64,000 nucleotides of DNA. It comes from Nostoc sp. UHCC 0702 (GTDB taxonomy: Bacteria > Cyanobacteriota > Cyanobacteriia > Cyanobacteriales > Nostocaceae). The translations under genes were made by a program, and so were the position numbers. Position 1 is the first letter of the stretch, and every line of letters starts with the position of its first letter. Under the pieces are notes generated by a model. The model saw only the letters and a list, made by a program, of their open reading frames with translations. It searched no databases and was not told the origin of the DNA. Location of the stretch: positions 1,119,409-1,183,408 of the forward strand of contig CP071065.1 of NCBI GenBank assembly GCA_017164015.1, given 5' to 3'. Below are positions 17,190-26,399 of the stretch, in pieces.

Positions 17190-17546
17190 CTATACCCCAA
17201 ATGACTTGCCGCAACCACAGGTTTGGGCGGCGTTGGGGTTGGTGAATTGGAAGCCGCCGCCAATCATGGCATCGCTATAATCGAGCATCAAGCCATAGAG
17301 ATAGAGTAAGCTTTTGCGATCGCTAACGATTTTGAAGCCATCATAGTCAAAAACTTCATCCTGGGGGGTGATCTTGCTGGTATCCTCAAAGTCCATCATG
17401 TAAGACATGCCAGAGCAGCCACCTTGCCGTACTCCTACTCGTAAACATAAATCTATGCCTTGCTTGTCTTGCAGTGATTTTACTTGGCGTAAAGCTGCTT
17501 CGCTCAACAGAATTCCGCGTTGTTGAGGTTGAGTTGCTTGTGTCAT
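17190..17546 (-). CDS. A-type iron-sulfur carrier (IscA/SufA/ErpA family)
   Basis: 118 residues, the usual length. The three invariant cysteines are present: Cys44 in GGCSGMSY, and Cys110 and Cys112 in the C-terminal CGCGKSFG. The SALxYLxGLxLDY-like stretch ([20 protein letters not shown]) is diagnostic. The protein binds and delivers Fe-S clusters or iron in the cytosol as part of the SUF/ISC maturation network, which supplies photosystem I and other Fe-S enzymes. Whether it is the SufA- or IscA-type paralogue cannot be told from this sequence alone. Confidence 0.92.
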   Translation of the reverse strand: MTQATQPQQRGILLSEAALRQVKSLQDKQGIDLCLRVGVRQGGCSGMSYMMDFEDTSKITPQDEVFDYDGFKIVSDRKSLLYLYGLMLDYSDAMIGGGFQFTNPNAAQTCGCGKSFGV

Positions 17547-17861
17547 CTGCTGTTTGAACTCCTTAATTAGTCTAAAAGTATCTTAATTTAGGCATATTAT
17601 TGCCCTGGCTCGTCCTAGTGGTTTTTCTTTATTCTAACGACATTGACGTTGCTAATTGGCAAATTGTAAACACTCCGTTAAAAGCAGCCAAAGATTTTTA
17701 TTCTAGAATTGAGAGACTCGGTGTGTTTAGAGGTTCGGTATTTTCGGAGTTTCAGCCTTAGTCGCAACCACTCTTCAGGTGCAGCCAGGCAAATTTCATC
17801 CGAGGCTAGCCATTCCCAAAGCTCTACTGCCAAAATTGCTTCTTTTGATTAACTTAGGTCT
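17547..17861. other. Divergent intergenic region
   Basis: 315 bp between the Fe-S carrier gene and the DUF6930-like gene, transcribed in opposite directions. It must hold both promoters. No clear operator, repeat or RNA gene was seen. Confidence 0.35.
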
Positions 17862-19502
17862 ATGACAAGTTTTAATCGCTCTACCAGTCGTCGGTTGAAG
17901 AAACTACCTCAAATTCCTTCTGTATGGGAGGGCGATCGCCGTCCAATGTCATCATCGCACCACCATTCTGACTCAGAAGCTAAGGGTGAATGTATTCTTT
18001 GGGTGGATGGTTCACAAGGCGTCGTTCGGGGAATGGATATGGTACCACAAGACACGGGCCCCGAAGCAATTGTTCGCACCCTCATGCGAGCAATAGAGCA
18101 TCCTCACAGTCCGGCTAAACCCGCCAGACCCCAAAAAATTGTGGTCAAAGACCGCGAGATCCAATTCTATCTGCGGGGGGTGCTGCAAGATTTGGACATT
18201 ACTATTGACTACGCACCAGAATTACCTTTGATTGATGAACTGTTTCGTGGTTTTGCCGAAATTATCGATAGCCAAATCCCCGATTTACCCCCACAGTACG
18301 CCCAAGCTTTGCAAGATAAAGCCTTTGCAATTTGGCAAGCAGCGCCTTGGGAATTTTTGGAAGAACACCAAATCTTGTCCATAGAAATCAATAAGTGGGA
18401 TGTTGGTACAATCTACGCTTCGGTGATGGGAATGCTGGGAATGGAACATGGAATTTTGTTTTATCGCTCAGAAGATTCCCTCAAGCAGTTTCGAGCCGCA
18501 GTTTTAAGGGATGATGAACCACAAGGGCGTTTAGAAGAAGCTTTCCTCAAACAAGATTGCTTGTTTCTCACCTTTGAACATGCAGACGACAGCGACGAAG
18601 ATGAAGATGATGAAATTGATTTAGCAGATTTACCGTTGTCGGAAATCGAGCCAACCTTCGGCAATATCCACCCTTTGGAAGGACTCAGGTCTGTTTTATA
18701 TGACGAAGAGGCCCTGGTGGTTTTTGTTGCTTTAGAAAGCCTCAGCCGCTTTATCCGGGATCACCGTCGCCAGCTTTATGAAGACGGTTTCCCCAGCGTC
18801 AGCCATCGCTATCGTATTACTTTGCCTGAATCCAATGAAGCCACTAAGTCAGCGTCTGTAACAGTCTCTACCATGCCGCAATTGGCAGCAGAATTAGAAG
18901 AAATGGCTGGCTTTGGTGTGGAAGATTCAGAATCTGGAGAGGAAATCTCGCCAACGTTCCGTTCTTTGCGAGATGACTTGATCCCGGAAGACTCTTTCCT
19001 CAGTTTAGGAGTAGTATCTTGGGAAATGCTGGAGTATCTGCGTCAAGGAGTGACACATCATCAAGTTTGTGAAATCAAGCAAGCAGGTGACGGATTGCCA
19101 GTCATTTTAATTCAAACTTCGCGCCCCAAGGCGAAAACTGTAATTGCCAATATTGAGGCTGCTGGTGGATTGAAAGCAATTTGCTTTAATCCTGGTGCTG
19201 ATCCCTTCGATGACGATCGCTATGACTTGGGTTTGCTGCAAACTCAAAATGGTGAATTATTTCTGTTCGGTGAATTTTTGGATGACGACCCGATTCATGT
19301 AGAAGCTCGCAAAAAATGGAATCAGCGGTGTAAAAATACTAAGGGTTACTGTGGCTTGATCATCGCTAAAGGACTCACAGGTTCTAGCCGTGGTAATCCC
19401 CAACCGCGAGATATGATGGCTCTGTTTGAGGCGCGATCGCTTTCACCGAAAGATTTAGGTATTGGTACTCTCCAACTCATGCCCCAACTTCAATCGGAAT
19501 AA
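17862..19502 (+). CDS. Large acidic cyanobacterial protein, DUF6930-like
   Basis: 546 residues, soluble and acidic, with no signal peptide or membrane segment. A basic N-terminal tail (residues 1-40) precedes a conserved region beginning CILWVDGSQGVVRGMDMV. An Asp/Glu tract (ADDSDEDEDDEIDLADLPL, about 243-262) separates it from a second half with LGVVSWEMLEYLRQG and a C-terminal LFLFGEFLDDDPIHVEARKKW. The layout resembles cyanobacterial proteins annotated with a DUF6930 domain. No catalytic motif is visible. It stands alone, with long spacers on both sides. Function unknown. Confidence 0.75.
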   Translation: MTSFNRSTSRRLKKLPQIPSVWEGDRRPMSSSHHHSDSEAKGECILWVDGSQGVVRGMDMVPQDTGPEAIVRTLMRAIEHPHSPAKPARPQKIVVKDREIQFYLRGVLQDLDITIDYAPELPLIDELFRGFAEIIDSQIPDLPPQYAQALQDKAFAIWQAAPWEFLEEHQILSIEINKWDVGTIYASVMGMLGMEHGILFYRSEDSLKQFRAAVLRDDEPQGRLEEAFLKQDCLFLTFEHADDSDEDEDDEIDLADLPLSEIEPTFGNIHPLEGLRSVLYDEEALVVFVALESLSRFIRDHRRQLYEDGFPSVSHRYRITLPESNEATKSASVTVSTMPQLAAELEEMAGFGVEDSESGEEISPTFRSLRDDLIPEDSFLSLGVVSWEMLEYLRQGVTHHQVCEIKQAGDGLPVILIQTSRPKAKTVIANIEAAGGLKAICFNPGADPFDDDRYDLGLLQTQNGELFLFGEFLDDDPIHVEARKKWNQRCKNTKGYCGLIIAKGLTGSSRGNPQPRDMMALFEARSLSPKDLGIGTLQLMPQLQSE

Positions 19503-20191
19503 AAGTCTGCACTATCAGCTAAATTTAACTAAATAACCGTTATTTTTTTTGTTAGCTGTAGTTTTTCACAATTGACAGTAGTCGAATGAAAGCAAAATTA
19601 CTTTCGTCTTTAGCGCTGTCACTAGTTAGTAAGTACTTCAGGGTAATTGTACATGACATACAGATACCGTAGTAGAACACCTCTCACGTAACACCTCAAG
19701 TCTTGTAGTGGAATATATTTCTAATAGCTGTGTTCAGTAAGCTGGGACTGGAGAGAAGCTTAGGGAACTCCAAGAAATAAATTATCCCGGTTCAAGTTGC
19801 TGACTGATGACTATTGACTGATGACTGTGAACAGTAGGATGTTTTTTTTATTTGTCAGTCCCTTAAGTAATTTTCATAAAAGAATTTGAAAAATTTTTAT
19901 TTAGTTAACTGTAGGTAACTCAAAATAATTTATAAAATTGAAATATCAGGCTAAGATCAACACACTACGAAGATAGCTGTCTTGATAGTGTGAAAGTAGG
20001 CTATCTTTCCTGACACAAAAGTAATCACGTTCTTATATTATCTGGAAAAATGAGTAAAAATTTGACAAAGCAAGCATTTTTAGTATTATTAGCATTGCTT
20101 GTTTCTTGACACAAACTCTGATAATCTTATCGTCTTAATCTTCAGTTAGTTGTGTTTTCGATGATGTTCACATACAGCAGATAGCATAATA
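19503..20191. other. Long gene-free interval
   Basis: About 690 bp, AT-rich, without a convincing gene. It contains a TGACTGATGACTATTGAC repeat at 19800-19830 and two imperfect copies of a GATAGTGTGAAAGTAGGCTATC-like inverted phrase near 19970-20010 (AGATAGCTGTC ... GGCTATCTTTCC). The length upstream of the small DNA-binding protein would allow a regulated promoter or an sRNA, but nothing diagnostic is visible. Confidence 0.35.
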
Positions 20192-20350
20192 ATGACTAAT
20201 AAAAAATGGGCCGTAAAACGTATCACTGTCAATTTAGCAGCACAGGAAGCAGAGAAACTAGAAAAATATTGTCAGCAAACGGGGAGACCTGCAACTGATG
20301 TGATTCGTGAATTGATTAGAGGGTTACTTGCATCAGATGATCATAAGTAG
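20192..20350 (+). CDS. Small ribbon-helix-helix (CopG/Arc-like) DNA-binding protein
   Basis: 52 residues: a short N-terminal strand (WAVKRITVNLAAQEAEKL), helix A, a turn with QTGRPATDV and helix B (IRELIRGLLASDD). This is the RHH arrangement of a beta strand followed by two helices, with alternating strand residues for DNA contacts. Dimers of such proteins act as transcriptional repressors, often of their own gene or of toxin-antitoxin pairs. No toxin gene follows: the next gene is crtQ 285 bp downstream on the same strand. Regulation of crtQ is possible but is only inference from position. Confidence 0.7.
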   Translation: MTNKKWAVKRITVNLAAQEAEKLEKYCQQTGRPATDVIRELIRGLLASDDHK

Positions 20351-20634
20351 GCCAGCAGGTAGGGAGGTATTTTATCGTGTTGCAGATCATTGTTTTTGTA
20401 ACCAACAAATATTGATAATGCTTGTTTAGTTTCCCTTGATTGGCTAGAGTTGGTGTATGAAAATACAATTGCATAAGTAATTAGCCCATCCAATCATCGG
20501 GATTAAAAAGCAAATTCCTTACTAAAAGGTACTGCATTAATGTGCATCTACATACTGGTGGGCTGGATATGAAGTAGCAAATTCCGACACTAACCCAGTT
20601 ACAATCTGTAAAGAAACTGAAAAGGAAAGACGGA

Positions 20635-22071
20635 ATGCGTGTTGCAATTGTGGGTGCGGGACTGGCTGGGTTAGCAACCGCTGTAGATTTAGCTGATGCT
20701 GGTTGTGAAGTCCAGATTTTTGAGTCCCGTCCATTTGTTGGTGGTAAAGTCGGCAGTTGGATTGATGGAGATGGCAATCACATTGAAATGGGGTTGCACG
20801 TATTTTTTGGGTGCTATTATGAATTGTTTGACTTAATGACTAAAGTGGGAGCGTTATCAAATTTACGCTTAAAACAACATACCCACACTTTTATCAACAA
20901 GGGGGGACGTACTGGTGCTTTAGATTTTCGCTTCTTCACAGGCGCACCTTTTAATGGGTTAAAAGCATTTTTTACTACTTCTCAACTCTCCAACCTGGAT
21001 AAATTGCAAAATGCGATCGCCTTGGGTACTAGCCCCATAGTCCGCGGCTTGGTAGACTTTAACGGGGCGATGAAAACCATCCGCAACTTAGATAAAATCA
21101 GCTTTGCCGATTGGTTTCGCAGTCATGGTGGTAGTGAAGGTAGTATCAAACGCATGTGGAATCCCATTGCTTATGCCTTGGGATTTATTGATTGCGAAAA
21201 TATTTCTGCCCGTTGTATGTTGACAATTTTTCAGTTTTTTGCAGTCAGAACTGAAGCTTCCATACTGCGGATGCTGGAAGGTTCTCCTGATGAGTACCTG
21301 CATAAGCCGATATTGCAATATTTGGAAGCTAGAGGCGTTAAAATTTACACTCGTCGGCAAGTGCGGGAAATTCAGTTTACATCAAACGAACAAACCCGTG
21401 TAACTGGTATCGTAGTCGCTCAAGGTGACACAGCAGAAATTATCACTGCTGATGCTTACGTCTGTGCCTGCGATGTGCCAGGAATTCAGCGCGTTTTACC
21501 CCAAGAGTGGCGTAAGTGGTCAGAATTTGATAACATTTACCATCTGGAGGCAGTGCCAGTCGCCACAGTGCAACTGCGATTCGATGGTTGGGTGACGGAA
21601 CTGCAAGATCAAGAAAAACGCAAGCAGCTAAATCATGCGGTAGGGATAGATAATTTGTTGTATACTGCCGATGCGGACTTTTCTTGTTTTGCGGATTTAG
21701 CTTTGACAAGCCCTAGCGATTATTATCGCTCAGGACAAGGTTCTTTATTACAGTTAGTGCTGACACCGGGAGATCCGTTTATTAAACAAAGTAATGAAGC
21801 GATCGCTCAACATGTCCTCAAGCAAGTGCATGAACTGTTTCCCTCATCACGGGAACTAAATATGACTTGGTACAGCGTGGTGAAACTGGCTCAGTCTCTC
21901 TACCGAGAAGCACCGGGAATGGATGTGTACCGTCCCAACCAAAAGACACCAGTGCCTAATTTCTTCCTAGCGGGTAGTTATACTCAGCAAGACTACATCG
22001 ACAGCATGGAAGGCGCAACAATTTCAGGACGGCGTGCAGCAAAGGCGATTTTGGAGACTGTCAAGCAGTAA
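20635..22071 (+). CDS. crtQ: Zeta-carotene desaturase
   Basis: 478 residues, matching the plant-type CrtQ/ZDS family. The N-terminal FAD-binding motif is [21 protein letters not shown]. It is followed by the family's [33 protein letters not shown] region, conserved [13 protein letters not shown], and the C-terminal [26 protein letters not shown] flavin-binding segment. The enzyme introduces the two desaturations that turn di-cis-zeta-carotene into lycopene isomers at the membrane, using plastoquinone as acceptor. It acts after phytoene desaturase (CrtP) and with the isomerase CrtH, neither of which is in the window. It is followed by an SRPBCC protein 58 bp downstream on the same strand, a likely operon. 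Confidence 0.95.
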   Translation: MRVAIVGAGLAGLATAVDLADAGCEVQIFESRPFVGGKVGSWIDGDGNHIEMGLHVFFGCYYELFDLMTKVGALSNLRLKQHTHTFINKGGRTGALDFRFFTGAPFNGLKAFFTTSQLSNLDKLQNAIALGTSPIVRGLVDFNGAMKTIRNLDKISFADWFRSHGGSEGSIKRMWNPIAYALGFIDCENISARCMLTIFQFFAVRTEASILRMLEGSPDEYLHKPILQYLEARGVKIYTRRQVREIQFTSNEQTRVTGIVVAQGDTAEIITADAYVCACDVPGIQRVLPQEWRKWSEFDNIYHLEAVPVATVQLRFDGWVTELQDQEKRKQLNHAVGIDNLLYTADADFSCFADLALTSPSDYYRSGQGSLLQLVLTPGDPFIKQSNEAIAQHVLKQVHELFPSSRELNMTWYSVVKLAQSLYREAPGMDVYRPNQKTPVPNFFLAGSYTQQDYIDSMEGATISGRRAAKAILETVKQ

Positions 22072-22129
22072 AAGTTAATACTACTATCAATCCCAAATCC
22101 CAAATCTAAAATCTAAAATCCCAAATAGA

Positions 22130-22573
22130 ATGGCAGATTGGCTAGAACACAGTGTACAGGTAGAAGTAGAAGCTCCTATAGACTTAGTATGGAGCCTCTG
22201 GTCTGACTTGGAGCAAATGCCCCAGTGGATGAAATGGATTGATTCAGTGAAAATTTCTCCTGATAATCCCGAAATATCTCTTTGGAAACTTCAGACAGGT
22301 GGTTTAGAATTTACCTGGAAATCCCGCATCCTGAAAGTTATCCCCAACCAAATTATTCAGTGGGAATCAATTGATGGTTTGCCAAATCAGGGAGCCATTC
22401 GCTTTTATGATCGCCAGGGTAATAGCATCGTCAAAATGAGCATTTCCTATGCCATTCCCGGTTTTCTCGGCAAACTCATGGATAACTTATTTTTAGGACG
22501 GGCGGTTGAATCGACGATTCAAGCTGATTTGGAAAGGTTTAGAGAATACGCTTTAAAGGTTAAATCTAATTAA
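22130..22573 (+). CDS. SRPBCC (START/polyketide-cyclase-like) lipid-binding protein
   Basis: 147 residues of SRPBCC fold: an opening strand EHSVQVEVEAPIDLVWSLWSDLEQMPQWM, a central beta-sheet (GGLEFTWKSRILKVIPNQIIQWESIDG) and a long C-terminal helix (ESTIQADLERFREYALKVK). Such proteins bind hydrophobic ligands in a deep pocket. Its place directly behind crtQ, which also seems usual in cyanobacteria, suggests handling of a carotenoid or membrane-lipid ligand (inference). The 58-bp spacer consists of AATCCCAAATCTAAAAT-type short repeats. Confidence 0.85.
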   Translation: MADWLEHSVQVEVEAPIDLVWSLWSDLEQMPQWMKWIDSVKISPDNPEISLWKLQTGGLEFTWKSRILKVIPNQIIQWESIDGLPNQGAIRFYDRQGNSIVKMSISYAIPGFLGKLMDNLFLGRAVESTIQADLERFREYALKVKSN

Positions 22574-22611
22574 TTGATAATTTGCGAGTTCGGTTCACTG
22601 TGGTTGCTGAA

Positions 22612-22742
22612 CTACAGTGTACCACAAGTCAAAATTGCACCCTACATTGGCTTTAATATGGTAGGGTGCGTTGTGGACGCTAGTCCTAACGCACCGATAA
22701 TTATTGATGGTGCGTTGCGCTACGCGGCAACACACCCTACGA
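22612..22742. repeat. Tandem repeat unit 1 (empty MITE site), with an internal palindrome
   Basis: 131-bp unit starting CTACAGTGTACCACAAGTC. From 22661 to 22740 it contains a palindromic block that begins GTAGGGTGCGTT and ends AACACACCCTAC, with internal GCACC/GGTGC pairings. The unit is followed directly by a second, diverged copy. At 22660-22664 it has ATGGTAGGGTG, the uninterrupted version of the site that carries a MITE in unit 2. Confidence 0.85.
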
Positions 22743-23011
22743 CTACAGTGTACCACAAGTCAAAAAATTGCACCCTACATTGGCTTGAATATGATGGTAG
22801 TGGCGCGACAAGGCTAAAATAGTGCATTAACTTTCCTCTTGTAGGATGGGCGTCCCGCCCGTCCTAATGGCGGGCTAGAAGCCCGCCCCACAAGAAAATC
22901 TATTGCAACATTTTAGTCTAGACACGCTAGTAGGGTGCGTTATGGACGTTAGTCCTAACGCACCGATAATTAGTGATGGTGCGTTGCGCTACGCGGCAAC
23001 ACACCCTACGA
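22743..23011. repeat. Tandem repeat unit 2, interrupted by a MITE
   Basis: Second copy of the preceding 131-bp unit (starting CTACAGTGTACCACAAGTC, ending CACACCCTACGA), enlarged to 269 bp by an insertion at the internal TA. Outside the insertion the two copies differ by only a few substitutions and small indels. Confidence 0.85.
22798..22932. mobile_element. 135-bp MITE with TA target duplication
   Basis: Bounded by TA on both sides. Its terminal inverted repeats are TAGTGGCGCGACAAGGCTAA and the complement of TTAGTCTAGACACGCTAGTA. The interior has two hairpins: GGATGGGCGTCCCGCCCGTCC and GGCGGGCTAGAAGCCCGCC. A second copy with better-preserved ends is at 58789-58922. TA duplication and TIRs are typical of IS630/Tc1-mariner-mobilised non-autonomous elements. 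No transposase is encoded. Confidence 0.85.
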
Positions 23012-23203
23012 CTAAGATTTTAAAGTTCGTATTATTTGATCCGCTAGAGAGGTAGGGTCAATCTGGACTCCAAGTATAGTTTTACAATTAGGACATACGT
23101 ATGCAACAATCTCATGAGTTGTATGACTCTCTGCTTTTAAAGAACAAAATTCTACAGAACTAATTGAACTTTTGCAGTTAGGACATTTTCCAAAATAAAC
23201 CAT
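23012..23203 (-). CDS. Small zinc-ribbon protein, unknown
   Basis: 63 residues with two CPNC pairs (GKCPNCKSS near the start, YVCPNCKTILG in the middle) and two further residues (Cys20 and His near 27-30) that could complete a metal site. This gives a rubredoxin-like or zinc-ribbon knuckle arrangement. The C-terminal helix is LADQIIRTLKS. The stop codon lies exactly at the edge of the neighbouring repeat unit, so the repeat insertion may have trimmed the original 3' end. No family recognised. Confidence 0.6.
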   Translation of the reverse strand: MVYFGKCPNCKSSISSVEFCSLKAESHTTHEIVAYVCPNCKTILGVQIDPTSLADQIIRTLKS

Positions 23204-23517
23204 TTAACTTCCTAATTTATTCAATTTGTTTTTACCTACCCCCAGCACTAGCTCCAAGCTGACAGTTATTTAATTTGTTCACTTAATAGAATTAATCTTT
23301 ATAATAATCAATCAAGCTGAGTAAGTCTCAGCTAAGAGTAGAATAACAAAAAATCAACTACAATGACATACGTAATAATACGTAAAAATAGCACATCATT
23401 TCTGATAAGGTGTGATCATCCTAACGAGAAAAAGAATGCAACAGATACCTTGTAGGGGCGTACAGCTGTACGCCCCTACAATCGATGGATGTGTGGCAAA
23501 GATAATAGAAATTGGTA
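23204..23517. other. Gene-free interval with a perfect palindrome
   Basis: 313 bp, mostly AT-rich. Apart from the 32-bp palindrome at 23450-23481 nothing with recognisable features was seen. Confidence 0.35.
23450..23481. repeat. 32-bp perfect palindrome
   Basis: TTGTAGGGGCGTACAG is followed immediately by its reverse complement. Such GTAGGGGCG palindromes are dispersed repeats in many cyanobacterial genomes. It lies 36 bp beyond the 3' end of the 2Fe-2S gene, where it could also protect or terminate that transcript. Confidence 0.8.
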
Positions 23518-23757
23518 TTACCAATTAGGGTCACTAAAGAGATTTACAGTAAATTTCTCGCGTTGTGGTGGCACAGCTGAAATACAAGCGCGGATAATAT
23601 CACCATCTTCAAGTTCCACTGTGCAAGCGTGACAAGAACCCATGAGACAGCCAGTGGGAATAAACACTCCAGCCCTTTGTGCTACATCTAACAGGGCTTC
23701 TCCCACTTCGGCATCAACGGTGATATCATCTGGTAAAAAGCGGACGCGAACACTCAT
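23518..23757 (-). CDS. 2Fe-2S ferredoxin-like protein
   Basis: 79 residues from the ATG at 23757 (MSVRVRFLPDDITVDAEVG). The frame is open upstream, but that part reads repeat-type sequence and is left out. The plant-type ferredoxin cluster motif is GCLMGSCHACTVELEDG, with a fourth Cys in IIRACISAVP, giving the C-X4-C-X2-C ... C pattern. It is shorter than photosynthetic ferredoxin (about 97 residues), so it is likely a specialised electron carrier. It lies 181 bp from cobQ on the same strand; no functional link is evident. Confidence 0.85.
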   Translation of the reverse strand: MSVRVRFLPDDITVDAEVGEALLDVAQRAGVFIPTGCLMGSCHACTVELEDGDIIRACISAVPPQREKFTVNLFSDPNW

Positions 23758-23937
23758 GAAATTTGATTGTTGACTGATAACTTGTACTCTCGCACTTGTG
23801 CCGAGCTTGTCCTGAATTTCGACTTCGCTCAATTGCCGCGTAGCCGACTTGTGCCGAGCGAAGCCGAGGTAAGGGCGCAGTCGAGGTAAGCCGAAGTGCT
23901 GATAACTGATGACTTTTGCACAGTGGTATTGACTTGG

Positions 23938-25413
23938 CTAGGGCAAAAAGGGTGTTAAGTCTAAATGGTTTTCGACTTCAGTAGCGAGGGAATCCAAAAG
24001 CTGTTCTCGCTGTTCTCGGTAGTTGGCAACACCAGTGGGCAAGGATTTCAAACCTCGCTGTTGACGCAGGCGATTTAACCAAGCACGTCGCCAAGGGCCA
24101 TTGTCAAAAAGCCCGTGGAGATAACTGCCCCAGACTGATTGACAGCTATCCACTAATCCTAAATTAACATCATCGAATAGCGGTTGATATGCTTGGCTAT
24201 CACCTTGTTGTTCTACACGCGATCGCCCTTGGTGGATTTCAAAGCCATTTACCGGTAAGCCCATTTGTGGGTAATTGGAGGTAACTTGGCGCTGACGGGC
24301 GATTTTCTGACCTGTAATTACAGTTCTCAGGGGTAAGAGATTCAAGCCTTGAAATCTGCCAGCTTGCCCTTCTATCCCCTCTGGATCGGCGATGATTTGC
24401 CCCAGCATTTGAAAGCCGCCGCAGATGCCCAAAACTGTGCCACCAGAAGCAGCATAGTGTTGTATCGCTTCTGCCATACCACTTCTTTGCAGCAATAGCA
24501 AGTCGGCAATTGTGGTTTTTGTGCCTGGGATAATCACGGCATCAGGATGTCCCAAATCTTGCTTCGGACTGAGATATTTTACGGAAACTGTAGGTTCTGA
24601 CTCTAAGGGGTCAAAGTCGGTAAAGTTAGCAATTCTCGGTAAGCGGATAACAGCAATGTTGAGGTCAGCTTGAGTTTTGTGTGAATTACGGTCTAGCAGG
24701 TCTAGGGAGTCTTCTGCTGGAAAGGTTTCTTGAAAATAAGGAATAACACCAACAACAGGGATACCAACACGTGCTTCTAACCATTTTATCCCTGGTTCTA
24801 AGAGCGATCGCTGTCCTCGGAACTTGTTAATTACGATACCTTTAATTAGTTCGCGTTCTTCTGGTTCTAGTAGCTCCAGAGTACCAACTACATGAGCAAA
24901 AGCACCACCCCGGTCAATATCAACTACTAACATAGTTGGTGCATTTAAATATTTCGCTACCCGCATATTAGTTAAATCGCGGTGCTTGAGGTTAATCTCA
25001 GCCGGACTACCGGCACCTTCACAAACTACTAAATCAAATTCTGTACCTAAGTGCTGTAACGATTCTTCAATTGTTCGCCAACCCAGTTCAAAATATTGCT
25101 CGTAGTATTCTGCAGCGTTGACTTTGCCTACGGGTCTACCTTTGATAATTACCTGGGAAGTCATATCCCCTTGGGGTTTGAGTAAAATCGGATTCATTTC
25201 TACCCAAGGTACAACTCCTGCGGCCCAAGCTTGTACTGCTTGAGCATAGCCAATTTCTCCCCCACTGGCAGTGACATAAGCATTTAAAGCCATATTTTGA
25301 CCTTTAAAGGGAGCCACTCGCCAACCACGTCGGGACAAAATCCGACAAATAGCTGTAGTTATCAGTGATTTCCCAGCATGGGATGTTGTCCCCACTACCA
25401 TAATTGATTTCAT
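23938..25413 (-). CDS. cobQ: Cobyric acid synthase
   Basis: 491 residues from the ATG at 25413 (MKSIMVVGTTSHAGKS); an upstream TTG adds seven residues of little value. The N-terminal half is the BioD-like ATP-binding domain (P-loop SHAGKS, APFKGQNMALN, VCEGAGSPAEINL). The C-terminal half is a class I glutamine amidotransferase with the nucleophile Cys in LGICGGFQMLG and a His in SYLHGLFDNG. It amidates four carboxylates of adenosylcobyrinic acid a,c-diamide in the cobalamin (in cyanobacteria usually pseudocobalamin) pathway. No other cob gene is near and no cobalamin riboswitch was recognised upstream, where a minisatellite lies instead. Confidence 0.95.
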   Translation of the reverse strand: MKSIMVVGTTSHAGKSLITTAICRILSRRGWRVAPFKGQNMALNAYVTASGGEIGYAQAVQAWAAGVVPWVEMNPILLKPQGDMTSQVIIKGRPVGKVNAAEYYEQYFELGWRTIEESLQHLGTEFDLVVCEGAGSPAEINLKHRDLTNMRVAKYLNAPTMLVVDIDRGGAFAHVVGTLELLEPEERELIKGIVINKFRGQRSLLEPGIKWLEARVGIPVVGVIPYFQETFPAEDSLDLLDRNSHKTQADLNIAVIRLPRIANFTDFDPLESEPTVSVKYLSPKQDLGHPDAVIIPGTKTTIADLLLLQRSGMAEAIQHYAASGGTVLGICGGFQMLGQIIADPEGIEGQAGRFQGLNLLPLRTVITGQKIARQRQVTSNYPQMGLPVNGFEIHQGRSRVEQQGDSQAYQPLFDDVNLGLVDSCQSVWGSYLHGLFDNGPWRRAWLNRLRQQRGLKSLPTGVANYREQREQLLDSLATEVENHLDLTPFLP

Positions 25414-25489
25414 AGTCACTATCAGTTTTTCCAAATAAGGGGTGAAACTTGGAGATTAACAATAATATGGCAATTTGTTCGTTAAACAG

Positions 25490-25552
25490 CAGGGGTGCAG
25501 GGGTGCAGGGGTGCAGGGGTGCAGGGGTGCAGGGGTGCAGGGGTGCAGGGGA
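25490..25552. repeat. GTGCAGGGG 9-bp minisatellite
   Basis: About seven tandem GTGCAGGGG units. The same unit recurs at 52132-52145 and 52425-52460. The array lies just upstream of cobQ and can be misread as a Gly/Val/Gln-rich peptide. Confidence 0.9.
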
Positions 25553-25573
25553 CATGAACAAGCAAATAAACAT

Positions 25574-25632
25574 TCTCCCTCATCCCCCTCATCCCCCTCA
25601 TCCCCCTCATCCCCCTCATCCCCCTCATCTCC
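25574..25632. repeat. CCCCCTCAT 9-bp minisatellite
   Basis: Six tandem CCCCCTCAT units, followed by CTCCCTGATAAA. A related CTCATCTCC array is at 53030-53141. Confidence 0.9.
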
Positions 25633-25733
25633 CTGATAAATTCGGATGTTAAAGATTTGATAAAGGGGATTTGCTGCTTCCGTATATTATTGTTCCCTTT
25701 GACTGCCTAATCCTAACTCTTGAGTGTTTTATT

Positions 25734-26138
25734 CTAGAAAGGTAATCTTAACCAACGAATCACTGCATTGTATAGGCGATCGCTCCATGAAGCAGCAGGC
25801 CAATTTTTTCCCTGATATTGTCCCACCAACCGATGACCTAGAGGAGTCAGGCGAAAACTATCTGTAATTCCTTGACCATCGACTTCTCGCCGCAAAACAC
25901 CGACTTGGATCAGCCAATCTAAACCGTTATAGCAAGCTAATTCTGACAAAGGACGTTTAGTGTAGCCATGCTGGACACCATTAACTGTAGCGATCGCATT
26001 TAATGACACACTCTGGTGACGCATCGCCTCAAATAATCCCAGATTGAAAGGAGAACAAACAAGCGATCGCTCTGCCCTTGCTACTGTACTAGGGGAATAA
26101 GACAACATTTTCGAGTTTTCAAAGTTAGCAGTTGGCAT
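25734..26138 (-). CDS. Hypothetical protein resembling the Npun_F0494 family
   Basis: 134 residues, soluble and basic. A helical N-terminal part (TVARAERSLVCSPFNLGLFEAMRHQSVSLNAIA) leads to a probable winged-helix segment: ELACYNGLDWLIQVGVLRREVDGQGITDSFRLTPLG, where a beta wing follows the helices. The C-terminus is Trp-rich (NWPAASWSDRLYNAVIRWL). The arrangement fits a small winged-helix DNA-binding protein and resembles a family known only from cyanobacteria. Family naming is from memory and tentative; no function is established. Confidence 0.65.
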   Translation of the reverse strand: MPTANFENSKMLSYSPSTVARAERSLVCSPFNLGLFEAMRHQSVSLNAIATVNGVQHGYTKRPLSELACYNGLDWLIQVGVLRREVDGQGITDSFRLTPLGHRLVGQYQGKNWPAASWSDRLYNAVIRWLRLPF

Positions 26139-26399
26139 TTTCTATTTTGGGCATTGTTTTAGTAAAGATTAATTTCAAAATAAGCTATTGCGCCTCTAAA
26201 TTGCATAGTTACGGGTTCTGAACGTCATTAGCCATCAAGCACAAAGCATAATCTTCAACATTATATGCATAAAAGCTTAGTTACGCTTAAGCATAAAATA
26301 TCCTAATTAAGCAAGCTTTTCCGGATACAGGTATTTAGACTGATTCTTTAGTAAATCATTTAAACATTGTGAATTATTGTAAAATCTCAGAGTCAACTA
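26139..26399. other. AT-rich spacer
   Basis: Contains AT-rich sequence with partial repeats of GCATAAAAGCTTAGTTACGC type near 26268-26300. No gene seen. Confidence 0.35.

Noticed and set aside
25449..25652. Frames of Gly-Ala-Gly-Val-Gln and His-Pro-Pro
   Set aside because: Translation of the GTGCAGGGG and CCCCCTCAT arrays upstream of cobQ.
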